Assembly (NCBI GenBank): GCA_015501585.1
Contig: JADNRY010000251.1
Location: forward strand, 25,895-89,894
Reading direction: 5' to 3'
Origin: Rhodocollybia butyracea
Taxonomy: Eukaryota > Basidiomycota > Agaricomycetes > Agaricales > Omphalotaceae
DNA length: 64,000 bases
Notes under the pieces: generated by a model
What the model was told of the DNA's origin: nothing
Database searches by the model: none
Seen by the model: only the letters and a program-made list of their open reading frames with translations
Shown here: one piece after another, positions 11,008 through 21,527 of the stretch
How positions within the stretch are numbered: position 1 is the stretch's first letter
How the letters are laid out: the number at the start of each line of letters is the position of its first letter
Position numbers and translations under genes: made by a program

Positions 11008-11370
11008 GACAGGTATGAAGCAGCAAGGCACCAGTTGCATACCAGGTTGGATGCCCCACACCTCCAGGTAGGACCCAGGTGTGATTTAAGGAGAGGACAG
11101 GTATAGAACAGCAAGATCCCAGATATGTACCAGCTATGCTCCACCAAGCATCCAGATATAACCCAGGTTTGATCCACAGAGGCCACAGGTACAGAACAGG
11201 TATAAAGCAGCAAGAGCCCAGTTGTGTACCAGGTGTGCCCCACCAGTCATCCAGGTAGAACCAAAGTGTGATTTACTGACAGAAGTCAGGACAGGTACAG
11301 ACCAGGTATGAAATCAGCAACATCCCAGATATGTACCAGCTATCCTCGACCAGGCATCCAGGTAGAACCC
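11008..11370 (+). repeat. 99-bp satellite block
   Basis: Satellite resumes after the truncated Copia copy at GGTATGAAGCAGCAAGG, in a different phase from where it stopped at 7733, so the Copia segment is not flanked by a simple target duplication. Confidence 0.8.
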
Positions 11371-12170
11371 TTATGAATCCTATGGCATCCAAGGATTTTT
11401 GGCTTGTCCCTTGCCTGTCAAGGCTCTTGAGGATTCCCTCAGTATCCTAGGCAAGCCTAGGCTTGCCCAGGTTTATGCAGGTTTGCCCAGGTTCCATGCT
11501 ATTGGCTGGACAGGCCCCATGTCACAACAAAACATGGTAGATCCAAGTTCCACATCAGATCTGATCAATTGATCAATTGGGCGCTCCTGATGCAAGAAGG
11601 GCACTTTGCTGTCAAACAAAGAATAATTTTGCCGCAGTTTTGGCGCAGATCTCAGCCAGTAAAACAAACAGCATCCTAAAATGTTTACTATTAAACAATT
11701 ACAACTTCTCTGAGCTGTTTTCCAACAACAGTGTGAGTGCTGGGAAGTCGCCATGTTGCCACATCACATACCAGCTTTGGTCATCCATTTGATTGGTCCA
11801 AATTAGGTGAGAATTGATCAATGACTGGCAAATCTGCAGCACACAGAGGAGGCCACTTTATGTGCATTCTTCACTTGTACCCTCATATACTCAACTTAAT
11901 TCAAAAAAATGATTCTAAGCATGTTTCATGTTTTACACCTGTTGGCTGAAAGAGATACAAACATTGCCATCGACAAGGAACTCAAACAATAGGCTAGAAT
12001 TTACTATCAATTTGGAAATTGATCCATAAGTTGATATGCACTAGTCGCAGTTGGGCGCTTCGCACTCAGGTAGGCGCCATAAAATCCCAAACTGATGACT
12101 TTATTTATGTTTCGGTTGCCTGATCACATCAACCCGGGAAAACAGCAGGGCTGGACCAATCCGCAACCCA
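11371..12170. other. Intergenic, no gene seen
   Basis: Begins with short GCCTAGG / TTGCCCAGG repeats (11400-11510), then AT-rich unique sequence with scattered TTGATCAATT motifs near 11560-11580 and 11810-11820. No open frame with protein-like composition is visible. Confidence 0.5.
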
Positions 12171-13490
12171 CCAGTCATGTTACACCAAGTGCCAGATATG
12201 TACCAAATACACAGTTACACAGATATGCACCCAGTATAAAACACTGAGGGCACAAATAGGAGTAACAGGTATGTATCACTGAGGCTACTTATAAGTACCA
12301 GTCATGTTTCAGTACTGTATAATTATGACCGGATGCCGCATAATGCATAATGGGACCCCCAAGCATGGGGCATTTTGCAATCTGTAATGCATAACAGGAG
12401 GGTCCAAGCATGGTATCTCTCAAAATGTCACAAATTTTTGCGGCGGGCCTTTGGCCCACCTATTTATTTGTAAGGATGGACACAACTCCTGTGGGAATAC
12501 CTGGAAACCTGTAACCCACAGGTGCCAACAATCATGTACACACCTATCAAGGGAGTACAAGATGTACATAATTGTGGCTCAGTGTTACATACATGGTGCC
12601 TATCTGTATCCTTAGTGACATATATTCAGTACATATCTGGTGCCTTGGTGTAATGGAACAGGTACCTATTTGTACCCTCCGTGTTTTATACTGGGTGCAT
12701 ATCTTGGGTCTTGATGCAGTGTATCTGGTACATATCTGGCGCTTGGTGTAACATGACTGGTATCTATCTGTAGCCTTGGTGGACCATTTCTGATACATAT
12801 CTGGTGCCTTGGTGAAACATGACCAGTACTTATGAGTAGCCTCAGTGATACATACCTGTTACTCATCTGTACCCAATATTGTCCTGCAAGGCTCTAGATA
12901 GGCACCAAGCATAGAACATGGAGGCTGTCAATAGGTACCAGTTCAGATGGTGCAAGATATGCAGGTACTGTATATGATCCACTTGGCTACTTCTAGGTAG
13001 TATCAAGGCACCAGATATGTACTGAATATGTTCCACCAAGGCTACAGCTAGGCACCAGGTATGTGACAACAAGGCAACATGCATGTACTGGATATGTTCT
13101 ACCAAGGCACCAGATAGCCACCAGCCTGAGGGTACTCATAGGTACCAGTTATGTTACACCAAGGCACCAGATATGTACCAGATATGCCCCACCACGGCTC
13201 CAGATACACACCAGGTATACAGCACTGCAGCAACAAATAGGTATCAGTCATGTTACACCAAGGCACCAGATATGTACTGGATACACTCCACCAAGGCTAC
13301 AGATAGGCACCAAATATGTACCAGTCAAATTACACCAAGGCAACATACATGTACTGGATATGTTTAACCAAAGCACTATACACTGCTGTGGCTATACACA
13401 TGTGTGAGATATGCTCCACCATGGCTACAGATGGCCACCAGATATGCAATATCCAGGCTAACACTAGATACCAGATTATACTCCAGCAAT
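12171..13490. repeat. Satellite of about 33 bp, mixed orientation
   Basis: Degenerate units around CACCAAGGCACCAGATATGT. Plus orientation at 12171-12330 and 12960-13490, minus at about 12550-12960. The stretch 12331-12545 between them is a unique insert. Long open frames here are by-products of the repeat. Confidence 0.75.
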
Positions 13491-14238
13491 GTGCACAACT
13501 TAACATTTCTTCAACATTATTTCTTTGTTTTGTAGAAATTTTACAAAAATTTATTTGGTATCACTTTGCTACACCTTTTGCATACTTCGCACACTATTTC
13601 TATATCATTGCCCACAATTGTTTGCAAAAATCATTGTCACATTCATGTACTTTTTAACATAATTCTATCATATAATTGACAACTCATATATCCCCCATGT
13701 TGCCACATCATTAGACCCCAACTTGCAACTCAAAAATCAATAACATCCACACTTGTCCTTTGTACATTTTCTATCAGATCATCCAAATCTGCTAAAGTAA
13801 TGATGAATATATAGATCAGTGCAGATGTCAAAGTTATCATAGTTTCCTCATTATTTATTGTGTTTAAACCCATGTTTTTTTAATAATGCAGTATCCTCAT
13901 TGTGAACAGATAGTAAATGTGTATGATATCATAGGTATAATAGTTTACAGATGTATTCCCTGTATGTGGTAATGATTACAGTGAAATTATGCTAATCACA
14001 TACATCATAGCTCCCCCACATTTATACCCAAACTTGCCACATTTACAATGGATTAACAGTGATATTAACCATTCATATGTTCATTATAGTTTCATTGTTC
14101 ATAAAACAGCTTACATGAGCCTGTGTTGACATAACTTTAACATTTATCTTTAGCATATTTTCAAAATGTAATCACCAGCTCTTGTGATTAATTATGAAGA
14201 TGCATTTGAATAGTTTGAGTATTAATTGTGCTCATTTG
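13491..14238. other. AT-rich intergenic, nothing recognised
   Basis: Strongly AT-rich sequence with no supported coding region on either strand and no clear repeat unit. Confidence 0.5.
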
Positions 14239-14712
14239 TTCAGCATACATCCTTTGCAATTCTGGCTTGTTATAGGTAAAAACCCAGAAAGCAACTTCCA
14301 GTAAGTTAAGTGGAATTATAGGAGATGTTTTGCAAAACTTTTCTGTATGTTTTTCATATATAGCACAAAGAATGTGTGATATATAAGCATTATATATCTT
14401 TATATGCTCAGCATACATCCTTCACAATTCTGGCTCATTATTGGTAAAACCCAGAAAGCAACTTTTATAGTAGATGTTTTGCATAACTTTTCTGTATGTT
14501 TCTTGTATATAGTACAAGGAATGGATGACATATAAATATTATATATCATCATATTCTCAACATACATTTCTCACAATTCTGGCACCTTATAGGTAAAAAA
14601 CCAGAAAGCAACTTCCCATAAGTTAGGTGAAGATGTTTTGCATAACTTTTCTGTATCTTTTTGGTATATTGTACTAGGAACAGATGGCATACAAGCATTT
14701 TATATTGACTTT
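14239..14712 (+). repeat. Three tandem units of 145-170 bp
   Basis: Units start near 14239, 14408 and 14557 with CAGCATACATCCTT-like sequence. Each carries CAATTCTGGC, AACCCAGAAAGCAACTT and TTTTGCATAACTTTTCTGTAT in the same order. Units differ by indels, so the duplication is old. Bases 14713-15063 are AT-rich with no gene seen. Confidence 0.75.
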
Positions 14713-15063
14713 AAGCACCATGTTTCCATCATACCTCCAGAATAACTTCTGCCCCTTGTAAATATCTAATGACAAATCTATATATCTTAGCTTTGACATG
14801 ATTTTACAATGATTTTACCAAAAGCATCAAAAATTATGTGATTCCCACTTGGTGAGATTTGCACATTTGTTCAGCATATATCACGGCAAATCACGTGAAC
14901 CTGCATCCAGTGATAGCTCACTTCTACCTGAAGAGGGCATCAGTCTGTTAACACCATCCAAAATCTTTAGACTTTGATTCATTGTTTGGCATTGCTACTT
15001 GCTACAGGCCAGTGCTCACCACAAGGAGCACCCCACTGCGGTGCAGTGGGCCTCCGCGGCAAG

Positions 15064-16374
15064 TAGTGCACAAAAAGTCCGGTTCGGTCCGGTTCACAGT
15101 AAATTTTTGAGGACTGAGGACCAAACTTCTGGTCCGGTTCAGAGAATTGTCGGACCAAAAGACTGGACCATTGGTCCGCCGGACCTCCGTCCGGTTCAGG
15201 TTCTGAATGCGTCCGGACTCTGAACGCAAAATTTATTGTGATTAAAACCCTATTGTGAGCCGCGAAATCCCAGTAAATTCTTTAAACCAAAGCTAGCAGT
15301 AGGAATAGAGTGAATCCTTTCATAGCAATGGAGAATCTTACAACTGACCAGATAAATAGGGAAGCTATTCCAGTTCATGCTCCCTACATAGCAACTTATC
15401 TGTAAAACTATTACAGAGTGGCATCCTGGCTAACTCTGCCATAGCTTGGACAGAATTGGCACTTTAAGTTTTGAGTCAGGTACTGTTTCAGAGCTCTGAT
15501 GCTCGTTCAATACCTAACATATGTAGCAATATATCAAGCTTAACTGGTGGTCACAGCTCACAGCCATGGATTCAGTTCTCGTTGCTCCTCAAGAGTGATA
15601 GAATCACTTCAGATGGATGGCAACATGGTCAGCTTGATGGCGCGTCCGGACGCGTCCAAACGCGTCCTAAACTTCTGAGATTGGCTGGACGCTGGACGGG
15701 ACTTTAGGTCTGGTCCGAAAAATTACTGGACCATTAGTGATAGGGCTCTGAGCCCTCGAGCCCTCTGAGCCCCAGCCTGAGCTGACCTTGGCAAGGCTCA
15801 AGCAGGGCTCAAGGCCGGGCTGAAGATTTCTCTGAGCCTTCAGCCGAGGCTTGAGCCGGGGCCATCAGCACTGGGATTAATGAGTGAGTTCAAGGATTAT
15901 CGTGGCCTAGATATCATACAAACCTTCTATATTCCATTAAATCTGGGTCTATTTGACTATTCCCTCTATACATGGGCTCAAACTAGATAATCACAAGTGT
16001 ATATTGGGTTTTGATGGAACAGATGTCACTTTATGTGACTCCCTATGAGCTTATACTGGCATAATTGTGAGGTGTATGACTCTGATAATATGTTTGTGAG
16101 TGAATTACTTACTAATACTCACCGCAATGTACCTGTTTTTCACCAATACACCAACAAAAAGGACAAGGCATTGAGCCGCGGCCTGAGCCTCTGCCCAGCC
16201 CTGGCCGGCCTTGGCCCTGGGGAAAGGCCGGGCTCAGGATTTTTGTCAGCCCTGGCCGCGGCTCCTGAGCCCGGCCCCAGTCCGCACATCACTATGGACC
16301 ATGAACCAGACTTTGAGTCCCGTCTCAAAAAGTTCAGTCCGGACGCGGTTCAGGACTGAACTTTTTATGCACTA
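15064..16374. mobile_element. Outer non-autonomous hAT element
   Basis: Left end TAGTGCACAAAAAGTCCGG; right end, reverse-complemented, TAGTGCATAAAAAGTTCAG. Flanking 8-mers are GCGGCAAG (15056-15063) and GCGGCGAG (16375-16382), one mismatch, as expected for a hAT target duplication that has aged. Subterminal GGTCCGGTTC and GTCCGGAC motifs are abundant. No transposase is encoded. Confidence 0.75.
15735..16294. mobile_element. Inner hAT MITE nested in the outer one
   Basis: 560 bp with ends TAGTGATAGGGCTC and, reverse-complemented, TAGTGATGTGCGGA, flanked by a perfect 8-bp duplication TGGACCAT (15727-15734 and 16295-16302). Ends are rich in GAGCCC/GGGCTC motifs. It inserted later than the outer element, whose own duplication has already diverged. 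Confidence 0.85.
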
Positions 16375-17786
16375 GCGGCGAGTGGTAAGAAGGGGTCTGC
16401 ATTTCCCCAGCAAATGAAACAATGCCCTCTGCATAGTGGGCCTCCAAGGCGAGCTAACAGAGAACATCACAGTGACATTGAGCACCTGGGTTCTTGCCAC
16501 CGGTTAACCCAGGCGAGCTAGGAGGGATGGAGAAAGAAAATAGTAATAGTTGTCAGCGCTGTAAACAGCACATAACCTATAATCACAAATCTGGACGTGG
16601 AGATGAAGGAGAAAGATAACAGGTTTACCAACTCTCATCTAAGGCCATCAGCAAAACGTGGGTGAGCTGGCGCCGTTGTCAGGCACTCTACAGCCGTTTC
16701 CAGCGGCTCCCAGCACTGTACAGTGCCGGAAAGCGGCTTCCCGTGCACCCACATTTTGCTGATGAAAGTGTTGGACACATCACTATCCCCAGGCATGCAG
16801 ACCTACAGTACTGAAAGCACGCAGGCTGTTTCCTTTCAAGATATACAGATCCGTTAGCGATGATGGACCGCAAAATAACTTGCTAGTGGCAGCAGATTTC
16901 AAGGTCTCTTCCTTTCTATACTTACTCTTCTATAGAACCCGGCTGTGACACCATTGGTCCTCGCTAGGACAATAAGTTCCCTTATTTCAGGTAAGAGGCA
17001 TTTTGGATCTTTTTACAGTTACGGCTCTACCTTCTACTGTAAAATTTACGGACATAACCATATCTATAATCTTGCATATTCTTTGCAGTGGCTTCTCTTC
17101 CGCCCCACTTCTAAATCAGACACAGCATACTATACCTTTTTCCATGTGAACAGCTTGGTGCCCGCCAATTACATGAGTTGCTAGTGATCACCACAGGGTA
17201 CCACGGGTCAAAAATTCTAACCCGCACCTGGCCCGCCATGGGTTGTTGAACCATGTCAGCATGGTATGGGATTGCCCACTGGTCTGTGGGCACGGCACTC
17301 CCGCTACCTTGTACTGTATTGATAATAACAACTTAGTAGTGCAAAGCAGTACAATTCTCCATGATGTCATGCAATGTTTATGAAATTGCATGACATCATT
17401 GAGCAAACCCGCTACTAGTAGTAGGAAATCTGGATAATGTTACAAGAACAATTCAATTCCCTTCCACTTCAGCTGCTAGCCTGGTGTGTTACAACGGGAT
17501 CAGCCGAGTCATGACATCTGACCCATACTTGTCCTGCCGATTCCCGATTCTGGCTATTAACAGTATTTAGGTTTCGTCGCTTGCCCGCACTTCCCAGATA
17601 ATGGGAGGTGACGATGTGAGTTTTGCTGAGTCAAACCCAGGAGCGTAGAACACAGATTTTATATATTTTCCGTTGATATAACAATGGATCAGTAATTTAT
17701 AATTCCTTGCATCTATCTACCAGCCAGAATATAATCAACCTTGTTATTAGGAACTCCGGTGTTTATTAATTATGTAACTGTAAGTG
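16375..17786. other. Intergenic, no gene seen
   Basis: Mixed-composition sequence. A short inverted repeat (AATGTTTATGAAATTGCATGACATCATT region, 17360-17400) pairs weakly with its neighbour. No reading frame has convincing protein character. Confidence 0.45.
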
Positions 17787-17966
17787 ACGCGTAAATTTCG
17801 GGCCCGCCTCCGCTTCCCTCCCCTCCCTCGCAAGCTCGGGGGTCCCCCAAGCCGGGAAGTCGTCGGCGGGCACCCTAAAGCCTCATTTACGCAGGATATA
17901 TATGCGGAGCGCCTGCGGCGCACCCTAACCCTAACCCTAAACCCTAACCAAACCCAAACCCTAACA
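17787..17966 (+). repeat. Dispersed block followed by telomere-like repeats
   Basis: Bases 17787-17892 match, reverse-complemented, the block at 37275-37350 (GCCGGGAAGTCGTCGGC, CTAAAGCCTC and TTTACGC in the same order), with an extra C/T-rich insert here. It is followed by CCCTAA-type units at 17921-17966. The copy at 37 kb is also bordered by a short TTAGGGG motif, so the telomere-like DNA is part of the repeat family and not a chromosome end. Confidence 0.7.
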
Positions 17967-17984
17967 AGTCTTACCGCACTTCTG

Positions 17985-18052
17985 GCAATGCCAACGGTTA
18001 CTCTGTTAGGGTTAGCTAAAGCTAACCCTAACGAGAGTAACCTCGGCATTGC
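17985..18052. repeat. Long perfect-to-near-perfect hairpin
   Basis: Arms of about 33 bases, GCAATGCC..GGTTACTC..GTTAGGGTTAGCT and its inverse, meet almost without a loop. A GTTAGGG telomere-like unit lies inside each arm. It could be the fused ends of a small element or a hairpin made by inverted duplication. Confidence 0.8.
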
Positions 18053-18261
18053 TTAATACTAGCTTTAGCTCACAAATACAAGAGGGAAACTTGAGCACAA
18101 TGACCACTATAAAGGGACTTAGGATAGAAAATTAAGAGCGCCTCACACTGTAGCCTTGATATTAACAACAGTAATAATATTTTACCCTTTGATAATAGCA
18201 AGGGATTATAAATTCTCAACCTGTAGGTATTAACAACTTTGCTGATATATTATCAGTGTTT

Positions 18262-18654
18262 CTAGTTGAACCCAGGTAGTTCAGAAACCTCTGTGTTTCC
18301 ATTGTAGCTGTCATGATTGGCGGATAGGCGAGGGAAATATCTGGGATCCTGTTTACTTGGTGACAGTGTTTCCTCTGTTTCTTTTTTTGAAGACTGATGC
18401 TCACTACTTTCACTGCTGTCTCCAGGTATGGTCAAGGAAGAGATATTGGTCCTAGCAAGGACCGGTGGGATCTTCCAGTTGGGTCCTACTTGAGAGTAAG
18501 TAAGAAAAGATGATTGGGGACTTAACTTGACTCTTCTGCATTCGCTTGTAGTACAGTATTCATGATCCATCTTTGCTAATGGAATAGGATGATTCAAAAG
18601 GAGAAGTCCTGTAATTTCTGTACCTACAAGTGATACAGGCACATACTCTCGCAC
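18262..18654 (-). CDS. Hypothetical Ser/Pro-rich ORF
   Basis: A 130-codon open frame from ATG 18654 to a stop at 18262, rich in Ser, Glu and Pro in its second half, with no recognised domain. It lies just inside the region homologous to the interior of the 36.4-43.1 kb transposon and could be a remnant of a gene of that family. Coding status is uncertain; no clear splice sites were assigned. Confidence 0.25.
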   Translation of the reverse strand: MREYVPVSLVGTEITGLLLLNHPIPLAKMDHEYCTTSECRRVKLSPQSSFLTYSQVGPNWKIPPVLARTNISSLTIPGDSSESSEHQSSKKETEETLSPSKQDPRYFPRLSANHDSYNGNTEVSELPGFN

Positions 18655-18879
18655 TACCTGACTTGTACATGTAGTACATAATAAATCAATTAAGAAAAAT
18701 AGTCTAAGAGAAATTGAAATGCCACCTTCAAGTACATTAGTCTAAGGCTTTTGTAGAACAGTGCAGGCAACATACAAGACTAAATTGAGACTAAATTCTA
18801 AATCTCTCACCTACAACCATTAGCAAGGCAACCGTCGAACCATGAAACTCGTTGGAAGCGGGAAGGAATAGTGATGAAG

Positions 18880-21355
18880 TAAAATGGAAATCAAAAAAAT
18901 CAAATTAAGGAACAATTTATATCAAAGATAAACCGAGCCCATAAAACGGTTACAGCCGTCCCGTGGCTAAACTGAAGAGTGGGATTGATAGAGGACATGC
19001 TGAGGGTCCTGCAGAAATCTATTTTGAGTGGATAAGGTGCGTCAATAGGTGACTGAGGAATGGCCAGCAAAGTCAACGTGAATTTGTAATAATAGCCATC
19101 AGTGATTTTGATGTGCCAAATCACTGATAGCCAGTTCTGGCTTGCTGAAAGTGTCGTGTCTTTGTGTCAAGGAAGCAGCTAAATTGTATCTGAGGATTGA
19201 ATAAATTACCTTTGCTCAACCCTGACATTAGTCAAAATGATTTTCCTAATTCTTGGCACTCTAAGTGATTGTTTGCTCAAGGGCAATCCAAATGATTGTC
19301 CTCAATAGGAGACAATCTCACTGATTGTCTTGGGTTGGGCACTCTAAATGATTGTTTGCTCAAGGCAATCATTTTGATTGTCCTTAATAGTATGCAATCC
19401 AAATGATTGTCTTAAATTGAGCACTCCAAATGATTGCTTACTTAAAACAGTCATTTAGAATGCCCACAACTTAGGACAATCATTTGGATTGTCCTAAGTT
19501 GTGGGGTGGGTGACAAAGGTACTTGTCGGACTTTAAATTTTCGTACTTGTCCTTACAAAAGGTACTTTAAAGGTACTTAAGGTACTTAAGTTACTTTGTC
19601 ACATACAAGTACGACAAAGTAACTTAGTGTACTTTGATGGTACTTGGCTACTTAGGTACTTATATTGATGATTGTGATGTATTTCCTATAATTTTGCAAT
19701 TCTTAAGCTTGAGCAAGCCTGGCCTAATCGTAGTAACCTTCAAGCACCCTAATTGATTATGTAGAGCATCGAGGGTAACAAAATAACATGTCAGCATTAC
19801 ATGTCAAGAAGTTCCCAAGTAGCGGAGTTTGAATTTATTGATGCGGCCAAGTACCCGCCAAGTACTGGTCAAGTACACTTATGGGGCCATTGCAAATGTG
19901 CACAGCCCAGATAGCAAATCTATGGACCGCAAAAATGTTGAAAAAAAGTCAGAGCATGATGCTCGCTTCCCAGATCAGGTGCTCAGAACAACAGTGCTCC
20001 CAGCACACTGCTCCACCCAGTTTCCCGTTCCGTCCTTACCACTATCACACATACTTTGTACCCTCAAGTAGCTCATTAGTGCTATGTAACTTACTTTCTC
20101 CAAGCTGTATGTACATAATTAGACGCAAAAATGACAATGTACACTCAGAATGCGATAGAATCAAGTCATATCTTATTATTGATGCAGACATCATGCTGAT
20201 ATCCATTATCTTCAAGTTGGCTCTTGGCGTCTACTTCTGCGCACAATCAACTAGCCAGTTGGGGCACAGCCAATTTTGATCTTGACCATTGACATCCACC
20301 TCCGCCACTACGCAGCTAGCAATACTACCGTTCCTAGTAGCCGTTTTTGCGACTTCCAACTTGCTGAATTGGCTGAAGAGCCTCTTCTCAAGGAAAAGGC
20401 ACCCAATGATAGTTGAACAGATGTTGGCTGAGCTCAACTCAACCCCAACGGTGCCGACTTTCTGGCTGCAGGTGGTACCGCCCCGTTTCCACCTCCCAGG
20501 TCTTTGTTTGCACCACAAGCCCTTCTTAGAATCCCAAATCAATGCTTTTATCCCGGCTATGGCGTTTACTTACTTTGTTGCTTCTAACATGGCATACTGG
20601 CCATACCATTTTGGTGAGGGAATTCATGGTCCTAGATAACAAATAAAGGAAGAAGAGGTAGAGGTCAAGGCAGAGGCAGAGTTTTTTTTTTTCTATATCT
20701 ACCTTCAGAATTGTATATCAAAACCAAATTCTACTTATATTGAAATGAGCTCATATGTATGGTGTTCAGTGTGAGACTTCAATTGAGTCTGTACTCGGAT
20801 TGAAGAATCGAGTTCGACGGGGGATCTGCCTGAGATATAGCCAGTCCCTATGCATCTCTGAGAGGTATCTCCAAGGTACCGAAGTAGTGGTGACTGTTGG
20901 GAAGAAAGAGATCTCTATGCTGTCTCAGTATGAGTATGTAGTTATATACTGCAGAGATACTTAGATAATATGACGAGTTTCGTGCATAGACATGCATGAA
21001 GCTCGACATCAGTGGTGGTGAGCTTATATAAACACAGTCCGAGGTGTGCAAAAGGAGAGGTATAACATGCTATTAGTACATCCAGTACTCAAGTACTCTG
21101 CCGAAGTATGGCATCAAGTACCTGTCAAGTACCTGTCAAGTATGTGAAAATAAAGTAACTTGATTATATTGATAAAAGTACGATAAAAGTACGAAACCCA
21201 GTACCTTTGCTAACACTCAAGTTGTGGGCATTCTAAATGATTGTTTGCTCAAGACAATCAAAATAAGTGTTTGGCAAAAAAACATCTAAATGATTGTTTT
21301 TTCAAAAAATGATTGTCTCAGACAATCAAATTCATTGTTTTTCCTTCCCGTAGTG
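18880..21355. mobile_element. Right part of a CACTACGG-ended DNA transposon
   Basis: The right terminus (..AATCAAATTCATTG.. ..TTCCCGTAGTG, ending 21355) is the inverse of the CACTACGG end at 36381. Many AATGATTGTC subterminal motifs fill 19230-19500 and 21228-21340. Internal bases 18890-19160 match 37800-38060 of the 6.7-kb element (ATGCTGAGGGTCCTGC, GATAGCCA). No left terminus is found, so this is a truncated or rearranged copy. Confidence 0.65.
19505..21218. mobile_element. Nested element in the subterminal repeats, 9-bp duplication
   Basis: The subterminal region is interrupted between two copies of AAGTTGTGG (19496-19504 and 21219-21227). The ends share CAAAGGTACT in inverted orientation, and AGTAC/GGTACTTAAG motifs crowd both termini. 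A 9-bp duplication fits a Mutator-like element, but no MURA-type transposase is seen. Short frames near 20289-20639 and 20755-20964 have no recognised domain. Confidence 0.6.
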
Positions 21356-21360
21356 AAATG

Positions 21361-21510
21361 TAGTACAAGGTTACGCTAAATAGCACAAGGGTTACGCCAA
21401 ATATAATAAAGGTCACGCTAAATAGCACAAAGGTTACGCCAGATATAAGAAAGGTCACCCAAATTGTAGTAAAAAGTTACGCTACATATTTCAGAGGTCA
21501 CGCCAGGGTT
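21361..21510 (+). repeat. Minisatellite of about 24 bp
   Basis: About seven degenerate copies of GGTTACGCTAAATAGCACAAA / GGTCACGCC, starting right after the transposon terminus. Confidence 0.7.
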
Positions 21511-21527
21511 ACATAGTCTATGAGCTT

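Noticed and set aside
13055..13657. Open frames in the 33-bp satellite
   Set aside because: Same artefact: a repeat period near 33 keeps frames open, with no splice or start context.
17921..17966. Chromosome end
   Set aside because: Only about seven degenerate units, with ordinary sequence on both sides and a related block at 37 kb, so it is interstitial.
14700..18880. Left terminus of the CACTACGG element relic
   Set aside because: No CACTACGG end found; CACTGCGG near 15033 lacks the following GAAGGAAAAACA.
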